Assembly: GCA_024233395.1 (NCBI GenBank)
Contig: JACKPR010000002.1
Span: forward strand, 124,001 to 188,000
DNA: 64,000 bases
Reading direction: 5' to 3'
Origin: Chlamydiales bacterium
GTDB taxonomy: Bacteria; Chlamydiota; Chlamydiia; Chlamydiales; Simkaniaceae
The notes beneath the pieces are model-generated. The model was not told the DNA's origin. It did no database searches and saw nothing but the letters and a program-made list of their open reading frames with translations. The position numbers were made by a program, and so were the translations under genes. Below, piece by piece: positions 51,250 through 60,509 of this stretch. How positions within the stretch are numbered: the first letter of the stretch is position 1; each line of letters opens with the position of its first letter.

Positions 51250-53877
51250 TTACTGATCTAAGCGAGGAAGATAGGGGGCGATCATCGCCTTCCGAGAGTT
51301 AAGCCCTCCAGCATTATAGCGTAGAATCGCTAGGGGGAGATCTTGGGGCTCTTTAGGGAGGATATGGTTGATTTTGAAGAAGCTTTCCTTAAAGACCTGG
51401 GAAAGCTCTTTCGCGTTCTTTCCAAGAAACTCCACTTCAAATTTAAGCTTTTGAGCTGCAGGTGAGCCTTTAAATCCACTGAGGAAGAGTTTGAGCTTTT
51501 CAATAGCAAGTTCTGTAGGGGGAACCCAGAACCACATCTCATCTTGGTGGTTATAGGTGATTTTCCCTCCTTTAAAGAGCTCCTCAGCACTTGCAATTGT
51601 TGAAATAGTATGAAGATGGAGCATGATTTCTCGATTGTTGGCATAAATACTCAAAGCTTTTTCATACCATTGTTTTCTAAGTTTTGGGGCCACTTTTTCA
51701 AAAGTCGCATAATTGCGAGCAAAAATTTTAGTTTGACCCACGCGGTTGCAGTAGTTAAGAATTTTCGTATCAGTAAAGATATTGGAACTTTCTCCTTCCA
51801 CACATCTTTCAAAGTTATCATCAACCCCTTGTTCTTTATGCTCATAGACTTTGCTATAAAGGGAATGGAAATCTTCATTTTGAAGAAGACGCTGTGCAGC
51901 TTTTGCTGTAAAGTCGGCATCTTCTTCGATATCATCAAAATCTACAATTTCCACTTCTTTTTTAAGCATCAATGATTTTAGCCGATTTAAAAGAGAGGCC
52001 ATACACTCTACATCCATACGAGACACTTTTGTGAGAAGATCCGTATCATCTAAAATGGCATAAATAAAATGAAGGTATTCAACCATTTCCCTTTGAGGTG
52101 AGACGTAGTGCTGACACTTATTTTGTAGAATTTTCTTCTTTTGCAGGAGGCGTTGATAAATGCGGATTCCTTGCACTGTATCGAGCTTTTTCGAAACATC
52201 GTTAAGTTGGGCTTCAATCTCTTTTTCTGACATTCCACCTAAGCCATACTGATCATTAATCTTGAAAGCCATTTCAGCAACAATTGCATTGGAAGATTGC
52301 GCATCGCTAATCACAGCTTTAGGGGGAGAATCGGTAGTTAGAGCACTCTTATGGTGATCGATAACACTGATAATTTGAAGATAAGCCGGGATCTTCATTT
52401 CTTCACGGTTACAAAAATCACGCAGCGTGACAGTCCCTAAAGTCTCCTTTTGAAGATCATGGGCATGGACAATGCCAATAGGAATCGGTCTTCCCTCTGC
52501 ATCGGTTTGGTTAACCGTTAAATAGGAATAATCGGCGATTTTTGACCGAATTTCCTCAATGTCAGTCCGATGACTCAAGTATTGAGGAGTAAAACCAAAA
52601 ACCTCGGTTTTGATGCGAAAAGCAATATTTAAACTATCGACATAATTTCTAATCGCCCTAAAGGCATCCGAAAGCATCTTCACAAGAATTTCTAACTGAT
52701 TGAAAATTTGAGGACGGTTTTCGGTTAAAATCCCCTCTTTATCAAAAAGCTCTGATTGTAAGAGCGAACGGAGCCATGTAATGATTTGTGTGAAGTTAAC
52801 AATTTCTGTTTTCTCGATCGAAAGAGCAAATTCTTCAAAGCTTGATGCAATTCCTTTTTCAACCCCAAGAACTTTGATAAGATAATCATTCACAAATTGA
52901 AGTTGTTTCGGAGGAAGCTCCTTTACAGGATGACATTCATCAATTTTCATCCCTAAAAGAGAGCGAACTTGTTTCGAAACCTTATCAACAGTCACTTTCT
53001 TCTCTGCAAAACAAGAAATGAGTTCGATATGAAGATTGGATTCAAACCACATCAAGCAATTGTTCAGTGACATGACAATTTGCCTTACTCCTTCAACGTC
53101 TATCGTCCTCCAATCCCCTAGATAAAACCCTTCATTATCGGTTAAGACAACAGCGTTCCTCTGCCTTTCGTGATCAAAACTTAATGCTAAATCGTGGGTA
53201 TGTTTACGAACCATTCCCCGTTGAGTCATTAAATCAAGACTTGTAAGGGTTAGAGAAAGACGGGTTTTTGCCAAGCAATTAAAAACCTCCTGTCCAAACA
53301 GGTCATTAAAGAGAAGGCCTATTTCTACTTGTGTAACTGGAGGACCACCGGGAACATTCCAAATATGGAGCCCTTCACTTACCTGTGCGGCAAAAGCATC
53401 GATCCACCCCCAAAAACTTGCAACAGTTGTATCCAAATCTGGGGAATTGTGGGCTGTGACAAAATGAGTTCCAGGGTAACTTTTACCCATCCCAATGGGA
53501 AAATAAAGTTGATAGGAATCACGAGGAATCCACTTACCAACGATCTTTCCTCGAATTCTATAATTCACTTCTTTAGTCAACTTCGAAAATTGGTTGAGCC
53601 AAAGTTCAAAAGAGGAAAAGGTATATTGTTCGATGATATTTTCTTTTTGAATTTGAGAAATAAAATCGACCACTGAGTCCATTAAAAAAATAGGTTCAGG
53701 GGTTTTAAGAATAAGATCAGCTAAAGCTTGATTGACAAAGTTTCCCTTGTCATGAGCATTTTTTTCTTGAAATTCTTTGCTTCGAAATGAAGAGAATACG
53801 GAATCTAACCCTTCGAATTTTTTTAATTCAAAGGGAAAATCCCCTAGTAAAACCCCTTCTGACTGCTCTTTTTTCAT
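51250..53877 (-). CDS. DHH-family phosphoesterase, 875 aa
   Basis: The N-terminal part has HNSPDLDTTVASFWGW (motif I, D-x-D metal ligands). The middle has VHAHDL, VIDHHKSAL (the DHH motif) and SDAQSSNAIVAE (motif IV), all typical of the DHH superfamily, closest in pattern to manganese pyrophosphatase/exopolyphosphatase enzymes. The last 300 residues are helical and unrecognised. 875 aa is much longer than usual (about 300-600), and the insertion between motifs I and III is very long. Likely a cytoplasmic phosphoesterase of unknown substrate. Confidence 0.75.
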   Translation of the reverse strand: MKKEQSEGVLLGDFPFELKKFEGLDSVFSSFRSKEFQEKNAHDKGNFVNQALADLILKTPEPIFLMDSVVDFISQIQKENIIEQYTFSSFELWLNQFSKLTKEVNYRIRGKIVGKWIPRDSYQLYFPIGMGKSYPGTHFVTAHNSPDLDTTVASFWGWIDAFAAQVSEGLHIWNVPGGPPVTQVEIGLLFNDLFGQEVFNCLAKTRLSLTLTSLDLMTQRGMVRKHTHDLALSFDHERQRNAVVLTDNEGFYLGDWRTIDVEGVRQIVMSLNNCLMWFESNLHIELISCFAEKKVTVDKVSKQVRSLLGMKIDECHPVKELPPKQLQFVNDYLIKVLGVEKGIASSFEEFALSIEKTEIVNFTQIITWLRSLLQSELFDKEGILTENRPQIFNQLEILVKMLSDAFRAIRNYVDSLNIAFRIKTEVFGFTPQYLSHRTDIEEIRSKIADYSYLTVNQTDAEGRPIPIGIVHAHDLQKETLGTVTLRDFCNREEMKIPAYLQIISVIDHHKSALTTDSPPKAVISDAQSSNAIVAEMAFKINDQYGLGGMSEKEIEAQLNDVSKKLDTVQGIRIYQRLLQKKKILQNKCQHYVSPQREMVEYLHFIYAILDDTDLLTKVSRMDVECMASLLNRLKSLMLKKEVEIVDFDDIEEDADFTAKAAQRLLQNEDFHSLYSKVYEHKEQGVDDNFERCVEGESSNIFTDTKILNYCNRVGQTKIFARNYATFEKVAPKLRKQWYEKALSIYANNREIMLHLHTISTIASAEELFKGGKITYNHQDEMWFWVPPTELAIEKLKLFLSGFKGSPAAQKLKFEVEFLGKNAKELSQVFKESFFKINHILPKEPQDLPLAILRYNAGGLNSRKAMIAPYLPRLDQ

Positions 53878-53901
53878 GTAAGAAATACTCTTAAAAAAAT
53901 A

Positions 53902-53975
53902 CGGATTGAGCAGGACTCGAACCTGCGACCGTCCGCTTAGAAGGCGGATGCTCTATCCAGCTGAGCTATCAATCC
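53902..53975 (-). tRNA. tRNA-Arg (anticodon TCT)
   Basis: On the minus strand acceptor GGATTGA pairs with TCAATCC, discriminator G, D-arm TAGCTCAGCTGGATAGAG and T-arm GCAGGTTCGAGTCCTGC. The anticodon loop CTTCTAA gives TCT, reading AGA and AGG. It lies between the DHH gene and kdsA. Confidence 0.96.
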
Positions 53976-54133
53976 ACGAATATTTGTGGATTTTAGTCAT
54001 AAGAAAAATGAATTTCAAGTATATTTGTGTTCTAAAGCTCAGTAAACTACATTTTTTGCTTAGAAGACGCAGCCATTGTATAAACAGAAAAATGCCTTGT
54101 ACTGAGGTTCTAAAGTTAGTATTGGAGGTCAAG

Positions 54134-54955
54134 TTGACGTTTAAAATCGATGAAATTGAGATTGGAAAGGACCATCCTCTCACCATCATTTCAGGTCCTT
54201 GTGTGATAGAAAATGAAACACACGCGATGAAAACCGCTGAAGAGTTGAAAAAAATTTTTAGCGATGCAGGGATTCAATTTATTTACAAATCCAGTTATGA
54301 CAAAGCCAATCGCTCTTCCATTGATTCCTATCGTGGACCCGGACTCAAAGAAGGCTTGCGTATCTTAAAAAAAGTGAAGGATGAACTGGAAGTCCCTGTC
54401 TTTACCGATATTCACCACCCCGATGAAGCAGAGCCTGTTTCTGAAGTGTGCGCTGTTCTTCAAATCCCAGCCTTTCTTTGTAGACAAACCGACCTTCTCC
54501 TTGCTGCTGGAAAGACAGGAGCCGTGGTGAATATTAAAAAAGGACAGTTCATGTCTCCTTGGGATATGGAACATGTTATAAAGAAAGTCCTTTCAACTGG
54601 GAATCAAAGGATCATTCTTACAGATCGCGGAACAAGCTTTGGATATAACAATCTAGTCTCTGATATGCGCACGATTCCTATCCTCCAATCCTTTGGATTC
54701 CCGGTTTGTTTCGATGCTTCGCATTCGGTTCAACTTCCAGGAGGAATGGGATCACAATCGGGAGGGCAAAGAGAGTTTATTCCCACTTTAGCAAAATCTG
54801 CTCTTGCTGCTGGAGCCAATCTTCTTTACATCGAATCTCATAATGATCCTGAAAATGCTCTCAGCGACAAACATTCTGTTATGCCTTTTGAAGCCCTCAA
54901 AACTTTAATAAATGAAGCTCGCCCCCTTTATGATTTGATTCAAAGAGGTTCTTAA
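54134..54955 (+). CDS. kdsA: Kdo-8-phosphate synthase
   Basis: TTG 54134 is chosen because GGAGG (54124-54128) lies five bases upstream and the product then starts TFKIDEIEIGKDHPLTIISGPCVIEN, the usual KdsA start; the frame runs far upstream over tRNA-Arg and cannot be coding there. Motifs: GPCVIEN, YKSSYDKANRSS, FTDIHHPDEA, QIPAFLCRQTDLL, NIKKGQFMSP, TDRGTSFGYNNLV. At 273 aa it makes Kdo-8-P from PEP and arabinose-5-P for LPS. It heads a tight block with LptC-, LptA- and LptB-like genes. Confidence 0.96.
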   Translation: MTFKIDEIEIGKDHPLTIISGPCVIENETHAMKTAEELKKIFSDAGIQFIYKSSYDKANRSSIDSYRGPGLKEGLRILKKVKDELEVPVFTDIHHPDEAEPVSEVCAVLQIPAFLCRQTDLLLAAGKTGAVVNIKKGQFMSPWDMEHVIKKVLSTGNQRIILTDRGTSFGYNNLVSDMRTIPILQSFGFPVCFDASHSVQLPGGMGSQSGGQREFIPTLAKSALAAGANLLYIESHNDPENALSDKHSVMPFEALKTLINEARPLYDLIQRGS

Positions 54956-55561
54956 TTGATTAAGCGTGCGACGATTTTAGCCTCCCTTTTTTTAGCCCTT
55001 TTCACAGGTGGTGTGATTTTCGAGGCTTTTTATTCCTCAAACGAGGTGAAAAGTATTGAGGAAACGCTTACCGAAGAAATCTCTATGCCAAAACATGAGG
55101 AAAAATATCCAACTAAACAAATGAGGAGTGGAGTCTCAAAAGATTTATGGATTTCTGAAAAAGGAACAACACGGCTACATCACCACATTGAAAGTCCTCG
55201 TTCTATTTTAACAGCAATTCCTCATGAAAATCGGATAGAACTTGTCGAACAAATGATGGGTATGAAATGTTATTTTCAAGAGAAACTTGAGGATAAGGGA
55301 GATGAAGCTATTCAGAGTATTCGGTATCTTCAATCCGAAGAGGGAACCTATCGGTATACCGATCATTATTTTGATGCTCATAGTGTTTTCTTAGCTCTTT
55401 ATCGTATTCCAGGAGAAACCTTAACAACACATCTCGATACAAAGGATGCTTACCTAAAGGGAATCGCAGAAGAAGTCACTCTTTCATTTTCTGAAGGATC
55501 TCCTAATTTCCATGCAGAAAAGTTTAAGGCACAAATTCGACCTCAAGGAAACATTAAATGA
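54956..55561 (+). CDS. LptC-like LPS export protein
   Basis: TTG 54956 follows the kdsA TAA directly, with AAAGAGG eight bases upstream. A membrane anchor (about 6-25) is followed by a small periplasmic domain of beta-strand character. Sequence alone is not enough for LptC, but the size (201 aa), anchor, and position between kdsA and LptA/LptB-like genes support it; Chlamydia has the same order. LptC passes LPS from LptBFG to LptA. It overlaps the next gene by four bases (ATGA). Confidence 0.65.
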   Translation: MIKRATILASLFLALFTGGVIFEAFYSSNEVKSIEETLTEEISMPKHEEKYPTKQMRSGVSKDLWISEKGTTRLHHHIESPRSILTAIPHENRIELVEQMMGMKCYFQEKLEDKGDEAIQSIRYLQSEEGTYRYTDHYFDAHSVFLALYRIPGETLTTHLDTKDAYLKGIAEEVTLSFSEGSPNFHAEKFKAQIRPQGNIK

Positions 55562-56895
55562 ATCATTGGCTTATTCTATTAACCACTCTTTCTCCCCTCC
55601 TTGCGGAGATACCTCCCTATGATATTTCCTCTGATCTCTCATCGGATACAGCAAACTATGATGGTAATGTATTAGTCCTAAAAGGAAATGTTACTTTGGA
55701 TCACGACCTCGGTCAAATGAAAGCCGAAGTCGCTACAATCAATAAAGGGGAACCTTCTCTTGAATTTTCTTCAATTTTTTTACAAAAAGATGTTTCTATC
55801 TTCCTTGAATCTCAAGGGAAACTCTTTTCAGACCAAGCTTTCTTTGATTTTCAAACAATGACAGGTGAGGTCTCATCTGTAGATTATCCCGTTATTTTCA
55901 GAGGAAAAGAACTCGACCTTTTCTGTAGAAAAATGAACCTTTCTCTTATTCGAAAAGCAAAGAACTTTGAAATTTCTCATCTTATCGCTCAAGAAGAGGT
56001 TCACATCGATTATTTAAACGACTTCCACATCGATTGTGAAAAAGCCATTTATAAAGAGGATGCATTAACAGCTTCTGGAAGAAACCTCTCGTCCCTAACC
56101 CATCTTGAGGACTGGGTTCATGCAAAAAAAATCCACCTTGATCTTAAAACAAACCTTTTGACGTTGGAATCTCCAAAAGGAGAACTTTCGTCCCTCTTTT
56201 TTCCTGAGGATCCTGATCGAAAGTGTCAGTTTGCTTCTCACCTTTTAACATGGGACCATCAAGAGCATTTCCTCTTGTTAAAGGGCGGCGTTGTGATCTA
56301 TGACCCTCTCCTTGGGACCCTGATAGGAGAAAATATTTTTTCTCTGAAACAAAAAGAAACCTGTGGAAAATGGACGATTCAATCGATCGAAACAGATGGA
56401 AAAACCATTCTCTCATCAAACGATGGAGATTCCCTGATCTCTTATGGAACATTAAAGCTCGATCGCGATGAACTCTTAATCACTTGTGAAAGTCCCCCTG
56501 ATCAACAACTCAAGTATGAAAACGAAGAGCTTCTCCTCTTTGCTAATAGAGCACGTATTGAGTATTCTATTCAAGGATTCGAACTTAAGCCAGAAACAAT
56601 TTTCTTAGATGGAAATGTTCAGATTTTTTCCCACAACCTCAGTCGTCCTTTAAGGAAAGGACTTGCTGATCATGTGATTCATCATCCCCAATTGATGGAA
56701 ACACGTCTATTGGCTGATGGTGACAATACAGTCCTTTTTTGGGACGAAGAAAAAAAATTGCAGCTGAGTGCCCCAGAGATTTTGATTACCCAAGAGGGAG
56801 AAGAAGAAATAGTGAAAGGAATTGGAACCGTCCGCTTTACATTTACTGAAGAAGAGGGAATGCGGATCGATGGCCTCTTCCCACATAAGGATTAA
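55558..56895 (+). CDS. LptA/OstA-like LPS transport protein
   Basis: A signal peptide (1-16) is followed by DLSSDTANYDGNVLVLKGNVTLDHDLGQMKAEVATI, an OstA/LptA-type beta-jelly-roll start, and similar strands follow (KNFEISHLIAQEEVHIDY; RARIEYSIQGFELKPETIFLDGNVQI). At 445 aa it is about twice the length of E. coli LptA, so it probably carries two or more jelly-roll domains. It would bridge inner and outer membranes for LPS transport. The start overlaps the LptC-like stop (ATGA), and lptB follows after two bases. Confidence 0.75.
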   Translation: MNHWLILLTTLSPLLAEIPPYDISSDLSSDTANYDGNVLVLKGNVTLDHDLGQMKAEVATINKGEPSLEFSSIFLQKDVSIFLESQGKLFSDQAFFDFQTMTGEVSSVDYPVIFRGKELDLFCRKMNLSLIRKAKNFEISHLIAQEEVHIDYLNDFHIDCEKAIYKEDALTASGRNLSSLTHLEDWVHAKKIHLDLKTNLLTLESPKGELSSLFFPEDPDRKCQFASHLLTWDHQEHFLLLKGGVVIYDPLLGTLIGENIFSLKQKETCGKWTIQSIETDGKTILSSNDGDSLISYGTLKLDRDELLITCESPPDQQLKYENEELLLFANRARIEYSIQGFELKPETIFLDGNVQIFSHNLSRPLRKGLADHVIHHPQLMETRLLADGDNTVLFWDEEKKLQLSAPEILITQEGEEEIVKGIGTVRFTFTEEEGMRIDGLFPHKD

Positions 56896-56897
56896 TC

Positions 56898-57617
56898 ATG
56901 ATACTTAAAGTCAAAGATCTTTCAAAATCTTATTCCGGTAAACGGATTGTTAACGGTCTTTCATTTAGTGTTCGCGAGGGACAAGTTGTTGGACTTCTAG
57001 GACCGAATGGGGCCGGGAAAACAACTGCTTTTTATATGACAATCGGTCTGATTAAACCGGATAGTGGTTCTGTTCTCTTTAAAGATCAAGAAATCACAAC
57101 CTCTCCAGTCCATTTGCGAGCACAAATGGGGATGGGATACCTTGCTCAAGAACCCTCTATCTTCCGAAATCTCACGGTAGAACAAAATATCCTTTGTATT
57201 CTTGAAACCCTTCCCATTTCTCGCCAGGAGAGAAAACGTCGCTTGGAAGAACTTTTAGAAGAACTCCACCTTACTCCTCTCGCAAAAAAACGGGCAACGA
57301 CCCTTTCAGGAGGAGAACGGCGTCGTTTAGAAATTACCCGCTCGCTGGTGACAAATCCCCGCCTCTTACTCCTTGATGAACCTTTTGCAAATATCGATCC
57401 TCTAACTATTCATGATGTGAAATTGATGATTCGACACCTCACTTCTAAAAATATCAGTGTCCTGATTACCGATCATAATGCACGAGAAGTCTCTTCAATT
57501 GTTGATCATTCTTATCTTATCCAAGAAGGACGTGTCACTCATTCAGGAACCATTGCTGATCTCCTTGCGAGTAAAGATGCGCGTTTAACCTATTTTGGTG
57601 AAGATTTTGAATTATAG
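56898..57617 (+). CDS. lptB: LPS export ABC transporter ATPase LptB
   Basis: A 239-aa ABC ATPase with Walker A GPNGAGKTT, Q-loop YLAQEPSIFRNLTVEQNI, signature LSGGERRRLEITRSL, Walker B LLLLDEPFANIDP, and H-loop ITDHNAREV. The FRNLTVEQNI and DHNAREVSSIVDHSYLIQEG patterns are LptB-specific. It powers LPS extraction from the inner membrane with LptFG (not in the window). The stop codon lies within a TATAGCTAAAACA palindrome. Confidence 0.95.
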   Translation: MILKVKDLSKSYSGKRIVNGLSFSVREGQVVGLLGPNGAGKTTAFYMTIGLIKPDSGSVLFKDQEITTSPVHLRAQMGMGYLAQEPSIFRNLTVEQNILCILETLPISRQERKRRLEELLEELHLTPLAKKRATTLSGGERRRLEITRSLVTNPRLLLLDEPFANIDPLTIHDVKLMIRHLTSKNISVLITDHNAREVSSIVDHSYLIQEGRVTHSGTIADLLASKDARLTYFGEDFEL

Positions 57618-57651
57618 CTAAAACACTTTAAAAATGGGTGATTTAGCTATA
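57613..57651. repeat. TATAGCTAAAACA palindrome at convergent stops
   Basis: TATAGCTAAA (57613-57622) pairs with TTTAGCTATA (57642-57651). Between them lies ACACTTTAAAAATGGGTGA, as in the 4054 and 18060 copies. It overlaps the lptB stop and the end of the convergent glycosyltransferase gene, so it may terminate both. Confidence 0.7.
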
Positions 57652-58719
57652 TAAGAACATTAGTTCTTCAGTAAAGGAATGGAGTGCTTCAATGATTTTT
57701 GAAGCAGGAAGTGTCTCTAAACAATCACTTTTTCCACTCCCCCCACATCCAGGCTGATAACAAGGACGACAGCTCATCGGCATTGTAATGACTCGTGCTG
57801 CGGGATTTCGATAGGGACCCCAATTTTGATCACATGTGGGGCCAAAAAGAGCAATGACGGGTTTTTTTAAGGCGCTTGCTAGATGAAGGGGGACCGAATC
57901 CACCGTTACTAGAAGGCGACTCTTTGCAATGATTGCGCCGAGTTCTTTAAGAGAAATCTTTCCCGATAAATCTATCACGCCAGGAGTTTGCATAGCAATT
58001 TGCCTATTCATTTCCATTTCAATGGGATCAGGACTTGCTGTTAAAACAACTTGTTCTCCTCTTTCTTGGAGATAACGGACGGCTGTAACCATTGTTTCAA
58101 TAGGAAGTGTTTTAAACATCCATCTTGAAACAGGGTGGAAAAGAACAAAGTTTTCTGGAACAAGTTTATCAACTTCTTCAATGACATTTTTAGGAATATG
58201 AAAGAAAAGATCGCGCTCTTCGGGATTAGGGAAAAGCCCTAAACACCGAAGGGCATCGAGCTGTTTCTCAACAGTATGACGGGGCTTTGGAGTATGTTTA
58301 ATGATATGGGTATAACACTCTTTTTTCCCTTTCATTCCATCCCCTTGAGGATCGAATCCTACAGCATAGGAAGCTTTTGATACTTTTGCAGCAATGGCTC
58401 CTCGATCCCCTTCTGTCAAGTTAATGACTAAATCATATCTCCCTTTTCGAATCCGGTTTAAAAGTTTCATTTCTTGGAAATAGCGTTTGTGAAAGGGAAG
58501 CTTTTTCCAATCTTTGTCATAAAGAATAAAATCAGAAATGCCAGGATGCCCTTCAAGCATTGGAAGGGTTTCCTTATAGATATAGGCATCGATCTCCAAA
58601 TGAGGAAACCGTTCACTTAAAATTGAGAAAACAGGGCTGGAGAGAAGGACATCTCCATGATGACGGAGCTTAGCAACAAGAACTCTTTTTATCTTAAAAA
58701 AATCAATGGGTTGTGACAT
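57643..58719 (-). CDS. Family 9 glycosyltransferase (LPS heptosyltransferase-like)
   Basis: Motifs of the ADP-heptose:LPS heptosyltransferase family: KRVLVAKLRHHGDVLLSSPVF at the N-terminus, YDLVINLTEGDRGA, VLFHPVSRWMFKTLP and LVTVDSVPLHLASALKKPVIALFGPT near the C-terminus. About 358 aa, cytoplasmic face of the inner membrane. It likely adds a heptose or other sugar to the LPS core, fitting its place beside the LPS export block. ATG 58719 lies inside the upstream gene (17-base overlap); a TTG seven codons upstream is an alternative. Confidence 0.88.
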   Translation of the reverse strand: MSQPIDFFKIKRVLVAKLRHHGDVLLSSPVFSILSERFPHLEIDAYIYKETLPMLEGHPGISDFILYDKDWKKLPFHKRYFQEMKLLNRIRKGRYDLVINLTEGDRGAIAAKVSKASYAVGFDPQGDGMKGKKECYTHIIKHTPKPRHTVEKQLDALRCLGLFPNPEERDLFFHIPKNVIEEVDKLVPENFVLFHPVSRWMFKTLPIETMVTAVRYLQERGEQVVLTASPDPIEMEMNRQIAMQTPGVIDLSGKISLKELGAIIAKSRLLVTVDSVPLHLASALKKPVIALFGPTCDQNWGPYRNPAARVITMPMSCRPCYQPGCGGSGKSDCLETLPASKIIEALHSFTEELMFLYS

Positions 58720-59623
58720 ATCTCCACAGGCGATATTCAACTGTATTCAATGGCCTATCCTGTAGATTATACCCGATTCCATTCCATTCTAACAAGAGAA
58801 TAGCTAACCGATCTCCCACGTTTGCGTCCCGCAAGCCATGATATGTCATGGGATACACAAAATCTCCTTGTCGAAGTAACCAAAGGCCATATTCAAAAAT
58901 AACCGCAACAGCACAATGGTAAATACATCGGATTGTAAATGTTATTTTTTTGATCAAACTCCAACCTGTTTGATCAAAGGTAAGCCTCCGCTCTCGAAGA
59001 CCCCCATTTTTTCGAACCTCCCATTCGCTTAAAGTTTCTCTTGCTAAACGTTCATAACGGCGCAATGTGTCAAAATCTCCCCCTAAATCTTCTCCTCTTT
59101 GGTACCTAACTCTTAATCCTTTAAGAGCAATATTAAAAGCCGACCAATTCATTCCTTCCCACCGTATTTCCCTTTGCTCATTAGAAATTGTTTTAAGCAC
59201 CCCTCCTAATCCTTCAGGTATTAAAGCGAATTGTCTAATGTTAAGATCCTCTCTCTCTGTTAACGTCACAAAATCATCACAATCCAAAGAGGCTAAAGAC
59301 CCCCTCCAAATCTCTAAATAACGATTTGTAGGGTCTTCAATGATATCCAAAACGGTAAACGTTTCTCCCACAATAAAGTCACGATTAGGACAAGAAAAAC
59401 GACTGATCTCTCCTCCGCTACTAAACCAATTTAATACATTTGTAGAGAGTTGTGACCTCAAATAACTTTCAAGGTGTGTCTTTCGAAAGACACATCCACA
59501 CCGATCAATGATTACTCGGGGATCACCCGGCAGCTCCGCTTCCATTGTTTCACAATGTCCAGGTTGACAACGACAGATAAATTCATTGTGTAATCGACTT
59601 TGTTCCACAGGACCACCTCCCAT
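58703..59623 (-). CDS. Cys-rich protein with RING/U-box-like N-terminus
   Basis: GAGGAG lies about eight bases before ATG 59623. The N-terminal 80 residues have Cys17, Cys19, Cys24, Cys42, Cys44 and Cys78 with His23 and His50, arranged ICRC...DPRVIIDRCGCVFRKTHLESYL...FSCPN. This looks like a RING/U-box core (DPV...CGH.F...I..WL...CP). The rest is unrecognised, with a hydrophobic segment near residues 230-250. It may be a host-directed ubiquitin ligase. It overlaps the glycosyltransferase by 17 bases. Confidence 0.6.
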   Translation of the reverse strand: MGGGPVEQSRLHNEFICRCQPGHCETMEAELPGDPRVIIDRCGCVFRKTHLESYLRSQLSTNVLNWFSSGGEISRFSCPNRDFIVGETFTVLDIIEDPTNRYLEIWRGSLASLDCDDFVTLTEREDLNIRQFALIPEGLGGVLKTISNEQREIRWEGMNWSAFNIALKGLRVRYQRGEDLGGDFDTLRRYERLARETLSEWEVRKNGGLRERRLTFDQTGWSLIKKITFTIRCIYHCAVAVIFEYGLWLLRQGDFVYPMTYHGLRDANVGDRLAILLLEWNGIGYNLQDRPLNTVEYRLWRYVTTH

Positions 59624-59738
59624 AAATGTTGCTCCTCGATATGTTTGATCGGAAAAAGGTAAAGAAAATCTTTGAAACTGTCAAGTTGTTTTTTAAACCT
59701 GAATGAGTTATGATCAACGCACCAAAAAGGAGAAAATA

Positions 59739-60164
59739 ATGACAAAAGAAAGAACATTATCAATTATAAAACCTGACGCAGTGAAAAAGAACCACGTTGG
59801 AGAAATCCTCTCTCGCTTTGAAAAAGCAGGGCTGATTATTGTAGCAACGAAGATGAAACACTTAAGTCGCGTGGAAGCTGAAGGCTTTTATGCTGTCCAT
59901 AAACAGCGTCCTTTTTTCAAAGATCTTGTAGATTTTATGATTTCTGGACCTGTAGTTGTTTCCGTTCTTGAAGGAGAGGATGCGATTCAAAAAAATCGAG
60001 AACTTATGGGAGCTACAAATCCTAAGGAAGCAGCTCCAGGAACAATTCGTGCAGATTTTGCTGAATCAATTGATGCAAATGCTGTTCATGGATCTGATGG
60101 ACCAGATACAGCTAAAGTTGAAGTTTCTTATTTTTTTAAGGATAACGAACTTTTCACGCGATAA
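59739..60164 (+). CDS. ndk: Nucleoside diphosphate kinase
   Basis: A 141-aa Ndk starting TKERTLSIIKPDAVKKNHVG, with GPVVVSVLEGEDAI, RELMGATNP, GTIRADFA and the catalytic His in NAVHGSDG. AAAAGGAG lies before ATG 59739. It balances NTP pools by phosphate transfer through the active-site His. Upstream lies the divergent Cys-rich gene. Downstream the small lipoprotein gene converges six bases after its stop. Confidence 0.97.
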   Translation: MTKERTLSIIKPDAVKKNHVGEILSRFEKAGLIIVATKMKHLSRVEAEGFYAVHKQRPFFKDLVDFMISGPVVVSVLEGEDAIQKNRELMGATNPKEAAPGTIRADFAESIDANAVHGSDGPDTAKVEVSYFFKDNELFTR

Positions 60165-60170
60165 TCAAAA

Positions 60171-60398
60171 TTATCCATCTGTAGGGGAGGGACCAAAATG
60201 GATCCCTTCCTCAACCTTTTTTTCCGCAGGACTAGAACCCAAAAATTCCTCTTTTGCATTCTCATCCCCTTCTGCTTCCCCATCTCCAGGATTAGGACCA
60301 AAGTGAATTGCTTTTCCCTCTTCTTTTTTCTGACAACTTACAGAAATCATTCCTATCGAAACAAGTAGAGCTATTCCTAGAAATAATTGTTTTTTCAT
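60171..60398 (-). CDS. Small lipoprotein with repeated IHFGPxP motif
   Basis: ATG 60398 has AAAGGAG eight bases upstream. A lipoprotein signal peptide ends in a lipobox (MISVSC, Cys about 20). The 55-residue mature part is acidic and has AIHFGPNPGDGE and GIHFGPSPTDG near its two ends. No family recognised. Small lipoproteins with short repeats are common in chlamydiae; the function is unknown. It converges with ndk. Confidence 0.65.
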   Translation of the reverse strand: MKKQLFLGIALLVSIGMISVSCQKKEEGKAIHFGPNPGDGEAEGDENAKEEFLGSSPAEKKVEEGIHFGPSPTDG

Positions 60399-60509
60399 TG
60401 TCATTTCTCCTTTTTCTTTGAAATAGCACGTCAAATCTTGTTTGTCAAAAAATGTCTTGACTGTTAACGTTTTTGGCAAAAATGTGAACCACATCCCAAG
60501 GATTCATAA

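Noticed and set aside
53906..54133. Upstream extension of kdsA
   Set aside because: The frame passes through tRNA-Arg(TCT) on the other strand; GGAGG before TTG 54134 and the KdsA start pattern place the start there.
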